This document shows, one piece after another, positions 20,195 to 28,350 of a DNA stretch of 64,000 nucleotides. Both the position numbers and the translations under genes were made by a program. Location of the stretch: positions 103,726 through 167,725 of the forward strand of contig NZ_BOMW01000024.1 of NCBI RefSeq assembly GCF_016862395.1, written 5' to 3'. Every line of letters begins with the position of its first letter. The first letter of the stretch is position 1. The notes beneath the pieces are model-generated. The model ran no database searches, had not been told where the DNA came from, and worked only from the letters and a program-made list of their open reading frames with translations. The DNA comes from Actinoplanes siamensis. GTDB lineage: Bacteria; Actinomycetota; Actinomycetes; Mycobacteriales; Micromonosporaceae.

Positions 20195-21447
20195 GCGACC
20201 GCCCCGGGCACGTAGAGCCAGGCATGTTCGCGGAACCCCTTGCCGGGCAGGTCCACGGTGACCGGCTGGAACGCCGCCGGCGGTGGTTCCGTGCCGGTGG
20301 CCAGCACGTCGGCGTAGAGCACGTCGGGCACGCCGAGCACCCAGTCGGCCCTCGGATGGTCGGCGACCGCGGCGCGCAGCGGCGGCGAGTCCAGCAGCCG
20401 GTGCACGGCGACGGCGGCCCGCCCGACCCAGCCGTTGTCGGCCTCCTTGACCAGGCCGCGGTGCAGCGCGAGGCGCAGCCGCATCGGCTCGTCGCCGGAC
20501 GCCGCGTTGCGGAACCGCAGAGCCTCGTCCAGGCCGCGCAGCAGCCGGGGGATCGCGTCCGACTCGTCCAGGCCGGCCGGCAGCACGGTGAACTGTCCGT
20601 CGCCCTGCGGCTGCGGACTCACCTGGGCGGCTGTCACGCCGGCCGCCCACCGGGCGTCGGCCAGCACGCTGACCAGGTCGTGTTGCAGCCGCTCGGCGGC
20701 CTCCGGGCGCCTGCTGTAGCCGACCACGTCCGCGGCCATGCAGAGCCGCACGGCGGCGGCGCGGCCCGCGGCGGCGCCCGGCAGGGGCGCCGCGAACGGG
20801 ATGCGGTGGCGGGTCGAGGCGCGCCGGCGGACCGCTCCGGTGAGCTCGGCCTCGACTTCCAGGAAACCGGCGATGTCGGTACGTCCGGAGCCGGTCACCT
20901 CGAGGACCGCGTGCACCCCGTACGTCCGCGGCAGCAGCGGCGTGCCGCGCCGATCCTGGTAACGCCAGCCGAAGCGGGTGCTCTGCGCCCCGGTGGTCCA
21001 CGCCGGTGGCCGGTCGTCGCGCGAGCGCAGCCGGCTGATCAGCCGGGATACGCCGCCGGCCGCCGCCCGGTCGGCCAACGGCGACGCGGCACCGTCGGCG
21101 AGCAGCCCGAACTGGTCGGCGCCGGCGTGCACCAGCACGGCCGGCACGTCGCAGTCGCCGAGGTCGACGGTGAACCGGGCGGCGGAGTACCGGTACCCGG
21201 CCGGCGCCGGGTCCAGATCGAACGCGAACAGCGCGCCGAGGTAGCGGGCGCCGGTGGCCGCGGCCCGGCTGCGCAGCGCCACCGGCAGGTCCCGCGCGTC
21301 GGCGGGGTAGAGCAGCGGCCGGCCGCACCGCACGCCGATCGCGAATTGATCTTCTCCGCGGGCGGGAGGTGCGATCAGCCGAGCGTCGGCCAGCACCTCA
21401 TCCGTTCGGAGTAATTCGTCCAGTTGAACGACAGCGTTGTTCGCCAT
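20191..21447 (-). CDS. class III nucleotide cyclase-like protein, probable conflict-system component
   Basis: 418 aa. The first 210 residues are unrecognised and beta-rich (ARYLGALFAFDLDPAPAGY, TYGVHAVLEVTGSGRTDI). From about residue 225 a class III cyclase-like fold starts: RLCMAADVVGYSRRP holds the first metal Asp, and QPQGDGQFTVLP the second. The later motif reads NGWVGRAAVAVHRLLDSPPL, where active cyclases have Asn-x-x-x-Arg; the Asn is missing, so activity may be altered or lost. ATG 21447 follows GGTGAG. It is translated with the caspase through a four-base overlap, suggesting it senses or gates the protease. Related cyclase-like domains recur in actinobacterial conflict operons. Confidence 0.8.
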   Translation of the reverse strand: MANNAVVQLDELLRTDEVLADARLIAPPARGEDQFAIGVRCGRPLLYPADARDLPVALRSRAAATGARYLGALFAFDLDPAPAGYRYSAARFTVDLGDCDVPAVLVHAGADQFGLLADGAASPLADRAAAGGVSRLISRLRSRDDRPPAWTTGAQSTRFGWRYQDRRGTPLLPRTYGVHAVLEVTGSGRTDIAGFLEVEAELTGAVRRRASTRHRIPFAAPLPGAAAGRAAAVRLCMAADVVGYSRRPEAAERLQHDLVSVLADARWAAGVTAAQVSPQPQGDGQFTVLPAGLDESDAIPRLLRGLDEALRFRNAASGDEPMRLRLALHRGLVKEADNGWVGRAAVAVHRLLDSPPLRAAVADHPRADWVLGVPDVLYADVLATGTEPPPAAFQPVTVDLPGKGFREHAWLYVPGAVA

Positions 21448-21822
21448 CAATTACTCACCGCTCTTCGGCAGAAGCACGCGGGGTATCCTCGCACGCTCTC
21501 GCGGGGCCGACAAGAATCAATTCCGGTATCAAGATCGACAATGTCCGACGTAATTCCGTCCTACAGCGGAATGTCCGTGCAGGACTGTGGCAGTCTTGCG
21601 TCCGGGCCGGTGAGAGGCGCTGGGCCGGAACGAGTCGGCCGTTCGGTCAGTCCACCCCAGCGATCATCGTGGACGGTCGCCGAACGGTGGCCGGCGTTGA
21701 TCTGACGTATTCGCCGACCGACCTGAAACGGGCTATGGTGCGCCTCGCCGCCCTGTTGTTACGCTCGCCGGCATCTGCTGCCGGTCATTGTTCGTTCTTT
21801 TCCGACCGCGTTCGGGGGGCAA
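21448..21822. other. divergent promoter region of the caspase and AAA+ operons
   Basis: 375 bp with noticeably lower GC than its surroundings (for example 21510-21590). It must drive both operons. On the plus strand TATGGT (21732-21737) could be a -10, but no well-spaced -35 was found. No gene is supported here. Confidence 0.4.
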
Positions 21823-22272
21823 GTGGAATTCCAGCGAAGGCGCCGCGTCGAAATGGGCCTCGACGCCCGTCCGGCCGTCGCCGGGCAAGATCAGAAAAGG
21901 TTCACCCCGGTGCGGCGGCAGCTGCGCAAGCCTCGTCACGCCGGCCTCGTCGAGGCGGTGCACCGCCTCGACGCGGGTCTCGACACGGCCACCCGCGCGC
22001 AGCTCGACGGATGGATCCGCGCGGAGTACGAGAGCGAGTTCGGCGACGTGCCGCTGGGCATGTTCGCGCTCTGCCACCTCGGTCCGCCCTACATCGACCA
22101 CCGCCTCGACCTGTTCCAGTCGATCGTCGAGCACTACGCGCCCGCCGATCCGGTGCCCGAGCCGTTCGCCCGGGCCCGGATGCTGGTGCGCACCGGCGCC
22201 TACGACTTCGTCGAGGTCTACGCCAGCGGGGAACTGCGCCCCGTTCTCCACGACGGCTCCGTCGCCGCCTGA
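21823..22272 (+). CDS. unknown protein, first gene of the AAA+ operon
   Basis: 149 aa, soluble, no signal peptide. The middle is helical and acidic (RAQLDGWIRAEYESEFGDVP, then GMFALCHLGPPYIDHRLDLFQSIVEHY), and the C-terminus has short strands (RTGAYDFVEVYASGELRPVL). GTG 21823 has GGGGGG four bases upstream. It lies 23 bases before the coiled-coil membrane protein gene. I do not recognise a family; the pattern suits a small adaptor or effector-associated domain, which is only a guess. Confidence 0.65.
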   Translation: MEFQRRRRVEMGLDARPAVAGQDQKRFTPVRRQLRKPRHAGLVEAVHRLDAGLDTATRAQLDGWIRAEYESEFGDVPLGMFALCHLGPPYIDHRLDLFQSIVEHYAPADPVPEPFARARMLVRTGAYDFVEVYASGELRPVLHDGSVAA

Positions 22273-22295
22273 CCGGGAAAGGCCGAGCTACCACC

Positions 22296-24065
22296 ATGAC
22301 TGATCCGGATCGCCAGCTCCACCACAAAGTCGACGCGGTCCAGCAACTGGTGCTGCGCCTGGAAGAGGGCGTCGGGCAGGTGAGCCTGCAGGTCGCCGGC
22401 GTCGGCCAGCGCACCGAGGAGGTCAACAGCCAGCTCCAGCTGCTGGCGCGGTCCTTCGAGGAGTACGTGCTCAAGGCCGAGCGCACGGCCAACGCGCAGC
22501 GCGCCGAGACGCGGATCGGGGTGATCGAGGCCCAGATCGAGCACCGGTTCGGTCACTACAAGGTGGTCCGCCGAGTGGCCCGGGGCATGCTGCAGGGTTT
22601 CGACGTGGGCCTGGTCTCCGACGAGACACTGCGGGACGTCGGCGAGCAACTGATGGTCGAGACACCCGGCTACTGGCTGGCGCCGGTCCTGGTCGCGCTG
22701 CAAGCGTGGCTGGCCGACGACCAGGCGACCTGCGAACGCGCGGTGCAGGAGGCGTTCCACCGGTCGCCGGGCCGCACCTCGCTGTTCATGGCGCTGATCC
22801 TGCGCAGGCAGGGCCGGGGTGAGAGCTCCTTGCGATGGCTGCGGCACTACCTGGCCGCGCTCGACCCGAGCGACCTGGGCCGCGAGTTCGCGGTGATCCT
22901 GGAGTCGGTGTCGCAGGGCGCGTTCGGCCCGGCCGGCATCGAGATGGTCCAGGAACGCCTCGACCAGTGGCGGGCCCAGCTGCTCAGCGACCCGGCCCGG
23001 GAGCAGGCACAGATCCAGCGCTGGCGGTCCGAGCTGGAGAAGTACGTGGGGCCGCCCGTGGCGGACCGGTACCCGCGGCTCGTCGCGGTCTCGCCGCAGT
23101 GGCCGCAGATGGACCGGGTGCTGTCCCGGGCCGCCGCGCACGAGGCCCTGATCAACCGGTACTCGGCGATGGCGGTCGAGGAGCCGGCCGCCCGCGCCCG
23201 CATCGAGGACCAGGTCGACGACATTCTGGACCTGCTGGTCACCGGCTTCGACGAGGAGGAGCTGCCGCTGAGCCGCGACCTCGCCGAGAACCACGCGATC
23301 GTCAAGCACGGCGGCGACCTGGCCGCGGCCCGGCGAGACCTGGACACCGACCTGCTCGCCCTGGACAAGCGGCACGACTACCTGACCACCCAGAGCGAGT
23401 CGGCGCTGAACCCGGACAAGCTCGGGGTCAGCCGGGCCACCCAGCGGATGGCGGTCTCGTCCTGCCACGAGTGGTTCGCCCAGGCACACGCCCAGTACAG
23501 CCGGGACTACCGGACCGAGCTGCCGGCCGACGTCGAGGCGGTCTTCGAGTCCGACCACAATCTGGCCGGCGTGGCCTTCCGGCTGCCCCGCTGGACCGGC
23601 TCGTTCACCCGGCCGATCGAGGCGCTGGAACGGTCGCTGGCCGAGCACTGGGACCGGGCCGGCCGGCCGTTCGTCGACAGCCTCGCCTACAACTGGCAGC
23701 GCAACCTCATCGCGCCCGGCGCGGTGGTGCTGGTCCTGCTGCTGTGCGGCTTCGCCCAGCCGATCATGCTGGTGGCCGCCCTGCTGGTCGGCGCGGTCTG
23801 GGGCGGGGTGCTCTGGTATCAGGCGCAGAACCAGGCAGCGGTCCAGCAGCAAGCCCGTGACTTCCTGGAACGCGCCAAGGTGGACTCGATCCAGCAGTTG
23901 CGCGGCGGCGCGGCCGAGCTGGCCGACTGGACCACCGCGTTCCGGCAGGCCGACGGCCGTGAGGCAGCGGTCCGGGCGGTGGTCGCCGACCTGGCCACGG
24001 CCGGCAGCCCCGCCACCCCGTACGAGCGGCGCGTGGCCCACGCCGGCACGCGGACAGGAGCCTGA
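22296..24065 (+). CDS. coiled-coil/helical membrane protein of unknown family
   Basis: 589 aa. Residues 1-85 are a coiled coil (HHKVDAVQQLVLRLEEGVGQ, then heptads to about 80). Residues about 85-460 are almost all helical, with TPR-like helix pairs (LAPVLVALQAWLADDQATCE; RTSLFMALILRRQGRGESSL). Residues 470-509 form two adjacent membrane spans (NLIAPGAVVLVLLLCGFAQP, then IMLVAALLVGAVWGGVLWY), followed by an 80-residue C-terminal helix. The build suggests a cytoplasmic scaffold hung from the membrane. It is followed by a gene one base after its stop, so expression is coupled with the AAA+ operon. No known family was recognised. Confidence 0.75.
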   Translation: MTDPDRQLHHKVDAVQQLVLRLEEGVGQVSLQVAGVGQRTEEVNSQLQLLARSFEEYVLKAERTANAQRAETRIGVIEAQIEHRFGHYKVVRRVARGMLQGFDVGLVSDETLRDVGEQLMVETPGYWLAPVLVALQAWLADDQATCERAVQEAFHRSPGRTSLFMALILRRQGRGESSLRWLRHYLAALDPSDLGREFAVILESVSQGAFGPAGIEMVQERLDQWRAQLLSDPAREQAQIQRWRSELEKYVGPPVADRYPRLVAVSPQWPQMDRVLSRAAAHEALINRYSAMAVEEPAARARIEDQVDDILDLLVTGFDEEELPLSRDLAENHAIVKHGGDLAAARRDLDTDLLALDKRHDYLTTQSESALNPDKLGVSRATQRMAVSSCHEWFAQAHAQYSRDYRTELPADVEAVFESDHNLAGVAFRLPRWTGSFTRPIEALERSLAEHWDRAGRPFVDSLAYNWQRNLIAPGAVVLVLLLCGFAQPIMLVAALLVGAVWGGVLWYQAQNQAAVQQQARDFLERAKVDSIQQLRGGAAELADWTTAFRQADGREAAVRAVVADLATAGSPATPYERRVAHAGTRTGA

Positions 24066-24066
24066 G

Positions 24067-24294
24067 ATGACCGAGCCCGCCGGCGCGCGGCCACACCACC
24101 CGATCCCGCAGCAGTTCACCCCCGCCCCGGCCGTCCCGGCGGGCGGGGCCGCGGAGGAGGAGGTGCCCTGGGCGCGCCAGTCCACGCACCACAAGCCGCA
24201 GACCGCCCGCGCCCGGCGCCAGGTGCGCGACCTGCCCTCCTGGGATCCGCCGCCGCCCGGCGAGATCCTGGTCAACCGCCGCCGGAGGGACTGA
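24067..24294 (+). CDS. small proline-rich unknown protein
   Basis: 75 aa, proline- and arginine-rich and probably disordered, ending PPPPGEILVNRRRRD. It starts one base after the preceding stop and ends two bases before the next start, which supports a real, coupled gene despite its size. A Trp-containing segment (LPSWDPPPPGEI) could be a binding peptide for a partner in the complex. No homolog recognised. Confidence 0.6.
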   Translation: MTEPAGARPHHPIPQQFTPAPAVPAGGAAEEEVPWARQSTHHKPQTARARRQVRDLPSWDPPPPGEILVNRRRRD

Positions 24295-24295
24295 C

Positions 24296-24844
24296 GTGTG
24301 GGTCACCGGCGGGCACTACCAGGCCTGGGCCGACTTCCTGGAACGCTGGGCGGCCGGGGAACGGCTCGACCCGGCCGGCCTGCCCCGGCTGGTCCGCGAC
24401 GACTTCGCGGCCGACAGCTGGGCACGGCTGGCCGACCGGATCACCGGCGCGCTCGACGACCGGATGGTCGCCTGGTCGCGGACGCTGTCCCGGGAGCTGA
24501 CCGCGGCGCCCGACGAGTTCGCGGCGGCCCGCGCGCTCAACCACGCCCGGTGGGCGCTGCCGCCGATCCGGGAGCTGGCCGGCGCGCCCGGACTGACCGA
24601 CGAACTGCGGGCCAGGCTCACCGGGATGGTCGACGACGCGATCCGGTCGGTCCAGCGGCAGATCGACGAGCAGGTGTGGCGGATGCGGTCCTCCGGCGTG
24701 CCGCGGGAGCTGGTCGAGGCCCGCCTGCGGACGGTGCGGGAGAACCCGCTGACCGCGGTGACCCGCGGCCCGCACGTCACCGGCGACGGCTGGGCCGCCG
24801 CCGACCCGACCGCGACCCCCAAGCGCCGAGTGATCCTCGACTGA
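24296..24844 (+). CDS. helical unknown protein of the AAA+ operon
   Basis: 182 aa, soluble, predominantly helical (HYQAWADFLERWAAGERLDP; RARLTGMVDDAIRSVQRQID; VPRELVEARLRTVRENPL). GTG 24296, with GGAGGGA about five to eleven bases upstream. It lies between the small proline-rich gene and the AAA+ gene. The N-terminal Trp-rich helix and the regular amphipathic helices suggest a partner-binding subunit. I recognise no family. Confidence 0.65.
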   Translation: MWVTGGHYQAWADFLERWAAGERLDPAGLPRLVRDDFAADSWARLADRITGALDDRMVAWSRTLSRELTAAPDEFAAARALNHARWALPPIRELAGAPGLTDELRARLTGMVDDAIRSVQRQIDEQVWRMRSSGVPRELVEARLRTVRENPLTAVTRGPHVTGDGWAAADPTATPKRRVILD

Positions 24845-24864
24845 CCCGCCTGGAGAGCTACGAG

Positions 24865-26427
24865 ATGTCGAACTACGCGGAGTCCCTCCGGGACCTGGAC
24901 AGCTACATCTCCGCCCGCGTCCCGATCATCGGGGTGCGCAGCATCGAGCAGATCCGCGCGCTGCGGATGGTCAAGCAGGTGGCCGCCGCCCCGCGCCGCG
25001 CCGGCCTGCCGTTTTGGATCTTCACCCGGGCCACCGGGCTGCGCGACCTGCGCACCAACGCGCCGGCCCAGGAGGACCGGTCGCTGACCGGCGCGATGGA
25101 CTTCGCCGCCCAGCAGTTCACCAGCCGCGCCCAGGCCACGGTGATCTTCGTGGATCCGGAGAACCTCAGCGACGACAACACCGCCAGCCGGCACGTCGCC
25201 GAACTGGCCCGGCTCGCCGACGCGAACTCCGGCAGCATCGTGATCGTCACCGACACCCCGCTCTGGAGCGGCCTGGAACGGCTCGGCATGAGTGTCACGC
25301 TCGACCTGCCGGACGCCGCCGAAATGTACGACGTGATCGTCGAGTTCCTCCGCGACCACCAGGGCGTGGTCCCGATCGCGTGGACCGGGCAGGACGCCCG
25401 CCGCGCCGCGGAGTTCCTGGTCGGCGTGCCGGAGGGCACCGCGATCAACGTGCTGGCCACGCTGGTCGCCAAGGGCGCGGTGGAACGCTCCGACGTGGAG
25501 AACCTCGCCGAGTACAAGGACAAGCACTTCGGCGCGCTGACCGGGCTGGAACGGGTCAAGCTGCGCCCGGCCGAGGCCGCGGTCGGCGGCCTGACCAGCC
25601 TGCGCGCCTGGCTGCGCCGCAAGCACCAGTTCATCACCGCCGACCTGCGCGACAGCGAGCTGCGGCCGCCCCGCGGGGTGCTGCTGGTCGGCGTGCCCGG
25701 CTGCGGGAAGTCCCTGTCCGCCAAGGCGATCGCGACCGAGTGGCGGCTGCCGCTCTACCGCCTCGACCTGGGCGCCATCATGGGACAGTACTTCGGGCAG
25801 TCGGAGAACCGGCTGCGGGAGGCGCTGGAGACCGCCGACCGGCTGGCGCCGTGCGTGCTCTGGATCGACGAGATCGAGAAGGGGCTGGCCGGGCAGAACG
25901 ACAGCACCGGCGTCAGCCGCCGGCTGATCGGCCAGTTCCTGTTCTGGCTGCAGGAGTCACGGCACCGGGTGTTCCTCGTGGCGACCAGCAACGACGTCCG
26001 GTCGCTGCCGCCCGAGCTGCTGCGCAAGGGCCGCTTCGACGAGTTGTTCTTCGTGGACCTGCCGGACCCGGAGGACCGCCAGGAGATCATCGGCATGTAC
26101 TACCGGCGTTACGTGCGGCAGGAACCGTCGCCGGAGCTCGTGGACAAGCTGGTCGGGCTCTCCGAGGGGTTCGCCGGCGCGGACATCGAGGCGGCGCTGC
26201 ACGAGGTGGGCGAGCAGGTCTACCTGAACGGGGCGGAGTCGCTGCGCCCGGAGTTCGTGCTGGACACGTTCGGCAACACGATGCCGCTGAGCCGCACCAA
26301 CCCGGAGCAGATCGAGGAGATCCGGGGCTGGGGCCGGGACCGCGCGGTGCCGGCCGGCCGCCCGGCGGCCGCGGCGACCGCCGGCGCCAGGCGGCCGGGC
26401 CGCCGCGTCGTCGTCTTCGGGGATTGA
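24865..26427 (+). CDS. AAA+ ATPase, Ycf46/FtsH-like
   Basis: 520 aa. Residues 1-240 resemble the N-terminal region of Ycf46-type proteins, with a nucleotide-like Rossmann pattern (ATVIFVDPENLSDDNTA; SGSIVIVTDTP). The AAA+ core follows: Walker A GVPGCGKS (276-283), Walker B LWIDEIE (332-338), sensor 1 LVATSNDVRSLPPEL with an arginine-finger-like RKGRFDELFFVDLPD, and a small helical lid. Residues after about 490 are Ala/Arg-rich. There is no membrane span and no protease domain, so it likely remodels partner proteins. ATG 24865 follows GGAGAG. It is the only clear enzyme of the plus-strand operon opposite the caspase/cyclase pair. Confidence 0.88.
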   Translation: MSNYAESLRDLDSYISARVPIIGVRSIEQIRALRMVKQVAAAPRRAGLPFWIFTRATGLRDLRTNAPAQEDRSLTGAMDFAAQQFTSRAQATVIFVDPENLSDDNTASRHVAELARLADANSGSIVIVTDTPLWSGLERLGMSVTLDLPDAAEMYDVIVEFLRDHQGVVPIAWTGQDARRAAEFLVGVPEGTAINVLATLVAKGAVERSDVENLAEYKDKHFGALTGLERVKLRPAEAAVGGLTSLRAWLRRKHQFITADLRDSELRPPRGVLLVGVPGCGKSLSAKAIATEWRLPLYRLDLGAIMGQYFGQSENRLREALETADRLAPCVLWIDEIEKGLAGQNDSTGVSRRLIGQFLFWLQESRHRVFLVATSNDVRSLPPELLRKGRFDELFFVDLPDPEDRQEIIGMYYRRYVRQEPSPELVDKLVGLSEGFAGADIEAALHEVGEQVYLNGAESLRPEFVLDTFGNTMPLSRTNPEQIEEIRGWGRDRAVPAGRPAAAATAGARRPGRRVVVFGD

Positions 26428-26432
26428 GCTCG

Positions 26433-27296
26433 ATGACCGGGCCCCGCGAGGACGACGACCGTCCGCTCTTCCCGAACTCGCCGCCGGCGCACCGGTTCCG
26501 CGAGGAGGCGTCCCCGCCGCCGCGTCCCCGCCGGCTGATCCATGACCCGGCCGAGCCGGCCCGGCCCGCCGGGAACCCCACGGCGCGGCGGCCTCCTCCC
26601 GGCCGCCGTCCACCGGCGCCGGAGCCCGCCCCGCGCCGCAGCCCGTCCCCGGGCGACCGGACCTCCGCCGGTGATCGAGCGCCCGCGCCCCCACCTGCGC
26701 CGCGTCGTCGCCGGGAGCCGGCCGACCGCTCTCGACGTCGCCCCGGCCCAGCCGGCCCGTCGCGCCGTCGCCAGGACTCGGACGAGTTCGTCGGGCTGGT
26801 CGCCGGACCGGTTGTGATCACCCGCGCCACGGTGTCCGGCCAGGCGCCGCCCGGGCTGCTCGCGGTCGCCGTGGCCGCCCTGATCACGCTGGCCGCCGCC
26901 GGGGGCCGGGCGCTTCGGGGCGGGGCCGGCTTCGGCGTGGTCCTCCTCGGCGTGGCGCTTCCCCTGCTGGTCGTCACCGGCGTCGCGGTGGAGCAGTTCC
27001 GCGCCTCGACCGGCAAGGTCCGCCAGTTCACCGTGCGCACCCGGGACGGCCGCTCGACCCCGTTCACGCTGCGCGACGACGAGCCCCGGGACGCGCTGCG
27101 GGCCAACGACGTCGTGCGGGTCACTCCCGGGCGCGGTGGCACCGCACGTACCGTCGCGATCCTGGCCGGGATGGACGGCCCGGTCGTGCGCCGCCTCGCC
27201 GGACACCCGGCCTTGCCGCGCTCGGTCCGGCTCGGCTTCGCCGGAGCCGCCCTGTTGCTCGCCGTCACCGCCCTCCTGCTGGCCGGAGCGTTCTGA
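26433..27296 (+). CDS. proline-rich membrane protein, last gene of the AAA+ operon
   Basis: 287 aa. Residues 1-115 are Pro/Arg-rich and disordered. Two adjacent membrane spans follow (LLAVAVAALITLAAAGG and GFGVVLLGVALPLLVVTGVAV), then a soluble beta-like domain (RQFTVRTRDGRSTPFTL, NDVVRVTPGRGGTARTVAIL) and a final span (LGFAGAALLLAVTALLLAGAF). It starts five bases after the AAA+ gene stop, so the two are coupled. The soluble domain between spans looks like a small OB/SH3-like fold. Function unknown. Confidence 0.7.
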   Translation: MTGPREDDDRPLFPNSPPAHRFREEASPPPRPRRLIHDPAEPARPAGNPTARRPPPGRRPPAPEPAPRRSPSPGDRTSAGDRAPAPPPAPRRRREPADRSRRRPGPAGPSRRRQDSDEFVGLVAGPVVITRATVSGQAPPGLLAVAVAALITLAAAGGRALRGGAGFGVVLLGVALPLLVVTGVAVEQFRASTGKVRQFTVRTRDGRSTPFTLRDDEPRDALRANDVVRVTPGRGGTARTVAILAGMDGPVVRRLAGHPALPRSVRLGFAGAALLLAVTALLLAGAF

Positions 27297-27416
27297 CCGG
27301 TTCGAGAGGGGGCCGCCACGCCGACCCGTCGGGCCGTCCCGACAGCCGGACCGCCACGCCGTGGGGCCCTTTCGGTGGGGCTGCCGTGCGGGATCCTCCG
27401 GCGGTTCCGCGGGGCG

Positions 27417-28289
27417 CTACAACGCGTCTTCCGGCGGGGCGCCGTAGGCCTCGCGGCTCAGCCGGACCAGGTCGTCCAGCTCGGCCGGCGGATCGTCGCG
27501 CCACCAGGCCAGCCACACCGGGATGGGCGGGGTCCGGCGCAGCATCCGGTACGCCACGCCGGGCCGCGGATTCTGGTTGGCGGTCGCCTCGGACGTCACC
27601 CCGACGGCCTGGTTCGCGGCGATCAGCGTCAGCCACTCGTCGACGCCGTGCGTGGGCCGGACGGCGGCCGGCGGCGGGCCCGGCGACCACAGGTCCGGCG
27701 TCGTGGTGCCGGTCCGGGCGTCGATCGCCACGGTGTACCGGCTCAGGTCGCCGAGCCGCAACGTCCGCCGCCGGGCCAGCGGGTTCTCGGTGGAGACCGC
27801 CGCGCACCGCGACTCCGCCCCGATTCGCGCGGTGGCGAACCGTGGGTCGTCCAGAGGCTTGCGGATCACCGCCACGTCGGCGGCGCCCTCGCTCAGGCCT
27901 GCCGTGATGCTGTTCGTCTGCACGAAGACCAGCGGAATCCCGGGTCGCACGCCGGCCCACGAGCGCTGCAGCCGCCGGGTGTGCTTGCCCAGCGCCGCCC
28001 ACGCGTAGCCGACCCGGAGCTCCGTGCGCGTCCGCTCGGCGATCCGGTGCAGATGCGCCACCTCGTCGAGGACGCGCCGGGCGCCGGCCAGCACCTGGGC
28101 CCCCGTCGCGGTCACGCTCACGTGGCGGGTGGTGCGCTGCAGCAGGCGTACCCCCAATGCCTGCTCACACGCCGCGACCGACCGCGACACAGCGGCCTGC
28201 GAGGTGTTCAAGGCGGTCGCCGCATCGGTGAACGTGCCCGCGTCCACGACCGCGACCAGCGCCCGCAGGTGACGCAACTGCAGATCCAT
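27417..28289 (-). CDS. LysR family transcriptional regulator
   Basis: 290 aa. The N-terminal winged HTH (LRALVAVVDAGTFTDAATAL, NTSQAAVSRSVAACEQALGV) is followed by a LysR substrate-binding domain (TELRVGYAWAALG, GLSEGAADVAVIRKPLDD). It is divergent from an EamA exporter gene 61 bases away, and a palindrome between them (28288-28311) overlaps its own start codon, the usual layout for a LysR regulator that controls its neighbour and itself. It is convergent with the AAA+ operon. Confidence 0.93.
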   Translation of the reverse strand: MDLQLRHLRALVAVVDAGTFTDAATALNTSQAAVSRSVAACEQALGVRLLQRTTRHVSVTATGAQVLAGARRVLDEVAHLHRIAERTRTELRVGYAWAALGKHTRRLQRSWAGVRPGIPLVFVQTNSITAGLSEGAADVAVIRKPLDDPRFATARIGAESRCAAVSTENPLARRRTLRLGDLSRYTVAIDARTGTTTPDLWSPGPPPAAVRPTHGVDEWLTLIAANQAVGVTSEATANQNPRPGVAYRMLRRTPPIPVWLAWWRDDPPAELDDLVRLSREAYGAPPEDAL

Positions 28290-28311
28290 ACGACGAGCGT
28301 ATAAGTCGTAT
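28288..28311. promoter_or_regulatory. palindromic LysR-type operator
   Basis: ATACGAC (28288-28294) and GTCGTAT (28305-28311) are perfect inverted arms separated by 10 bp, centred between the LysR start and the EamA start. The AT-rich centre fits a LysR recognition site. Confidence 0.65.
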
Positions 28312-28350
28312 GCGGAAGTCATTTCTCGGCGCGCGTTCCGGCGAGGTTCG

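Noticed and set aside
22218..24275. Minus-strand 685-codon frame opposite the coiled-coil membrane gene
   Set aside because: The plus-strand protein has coiled coils, membrane spans and tight coupling to neighbours; the minus frame has none.
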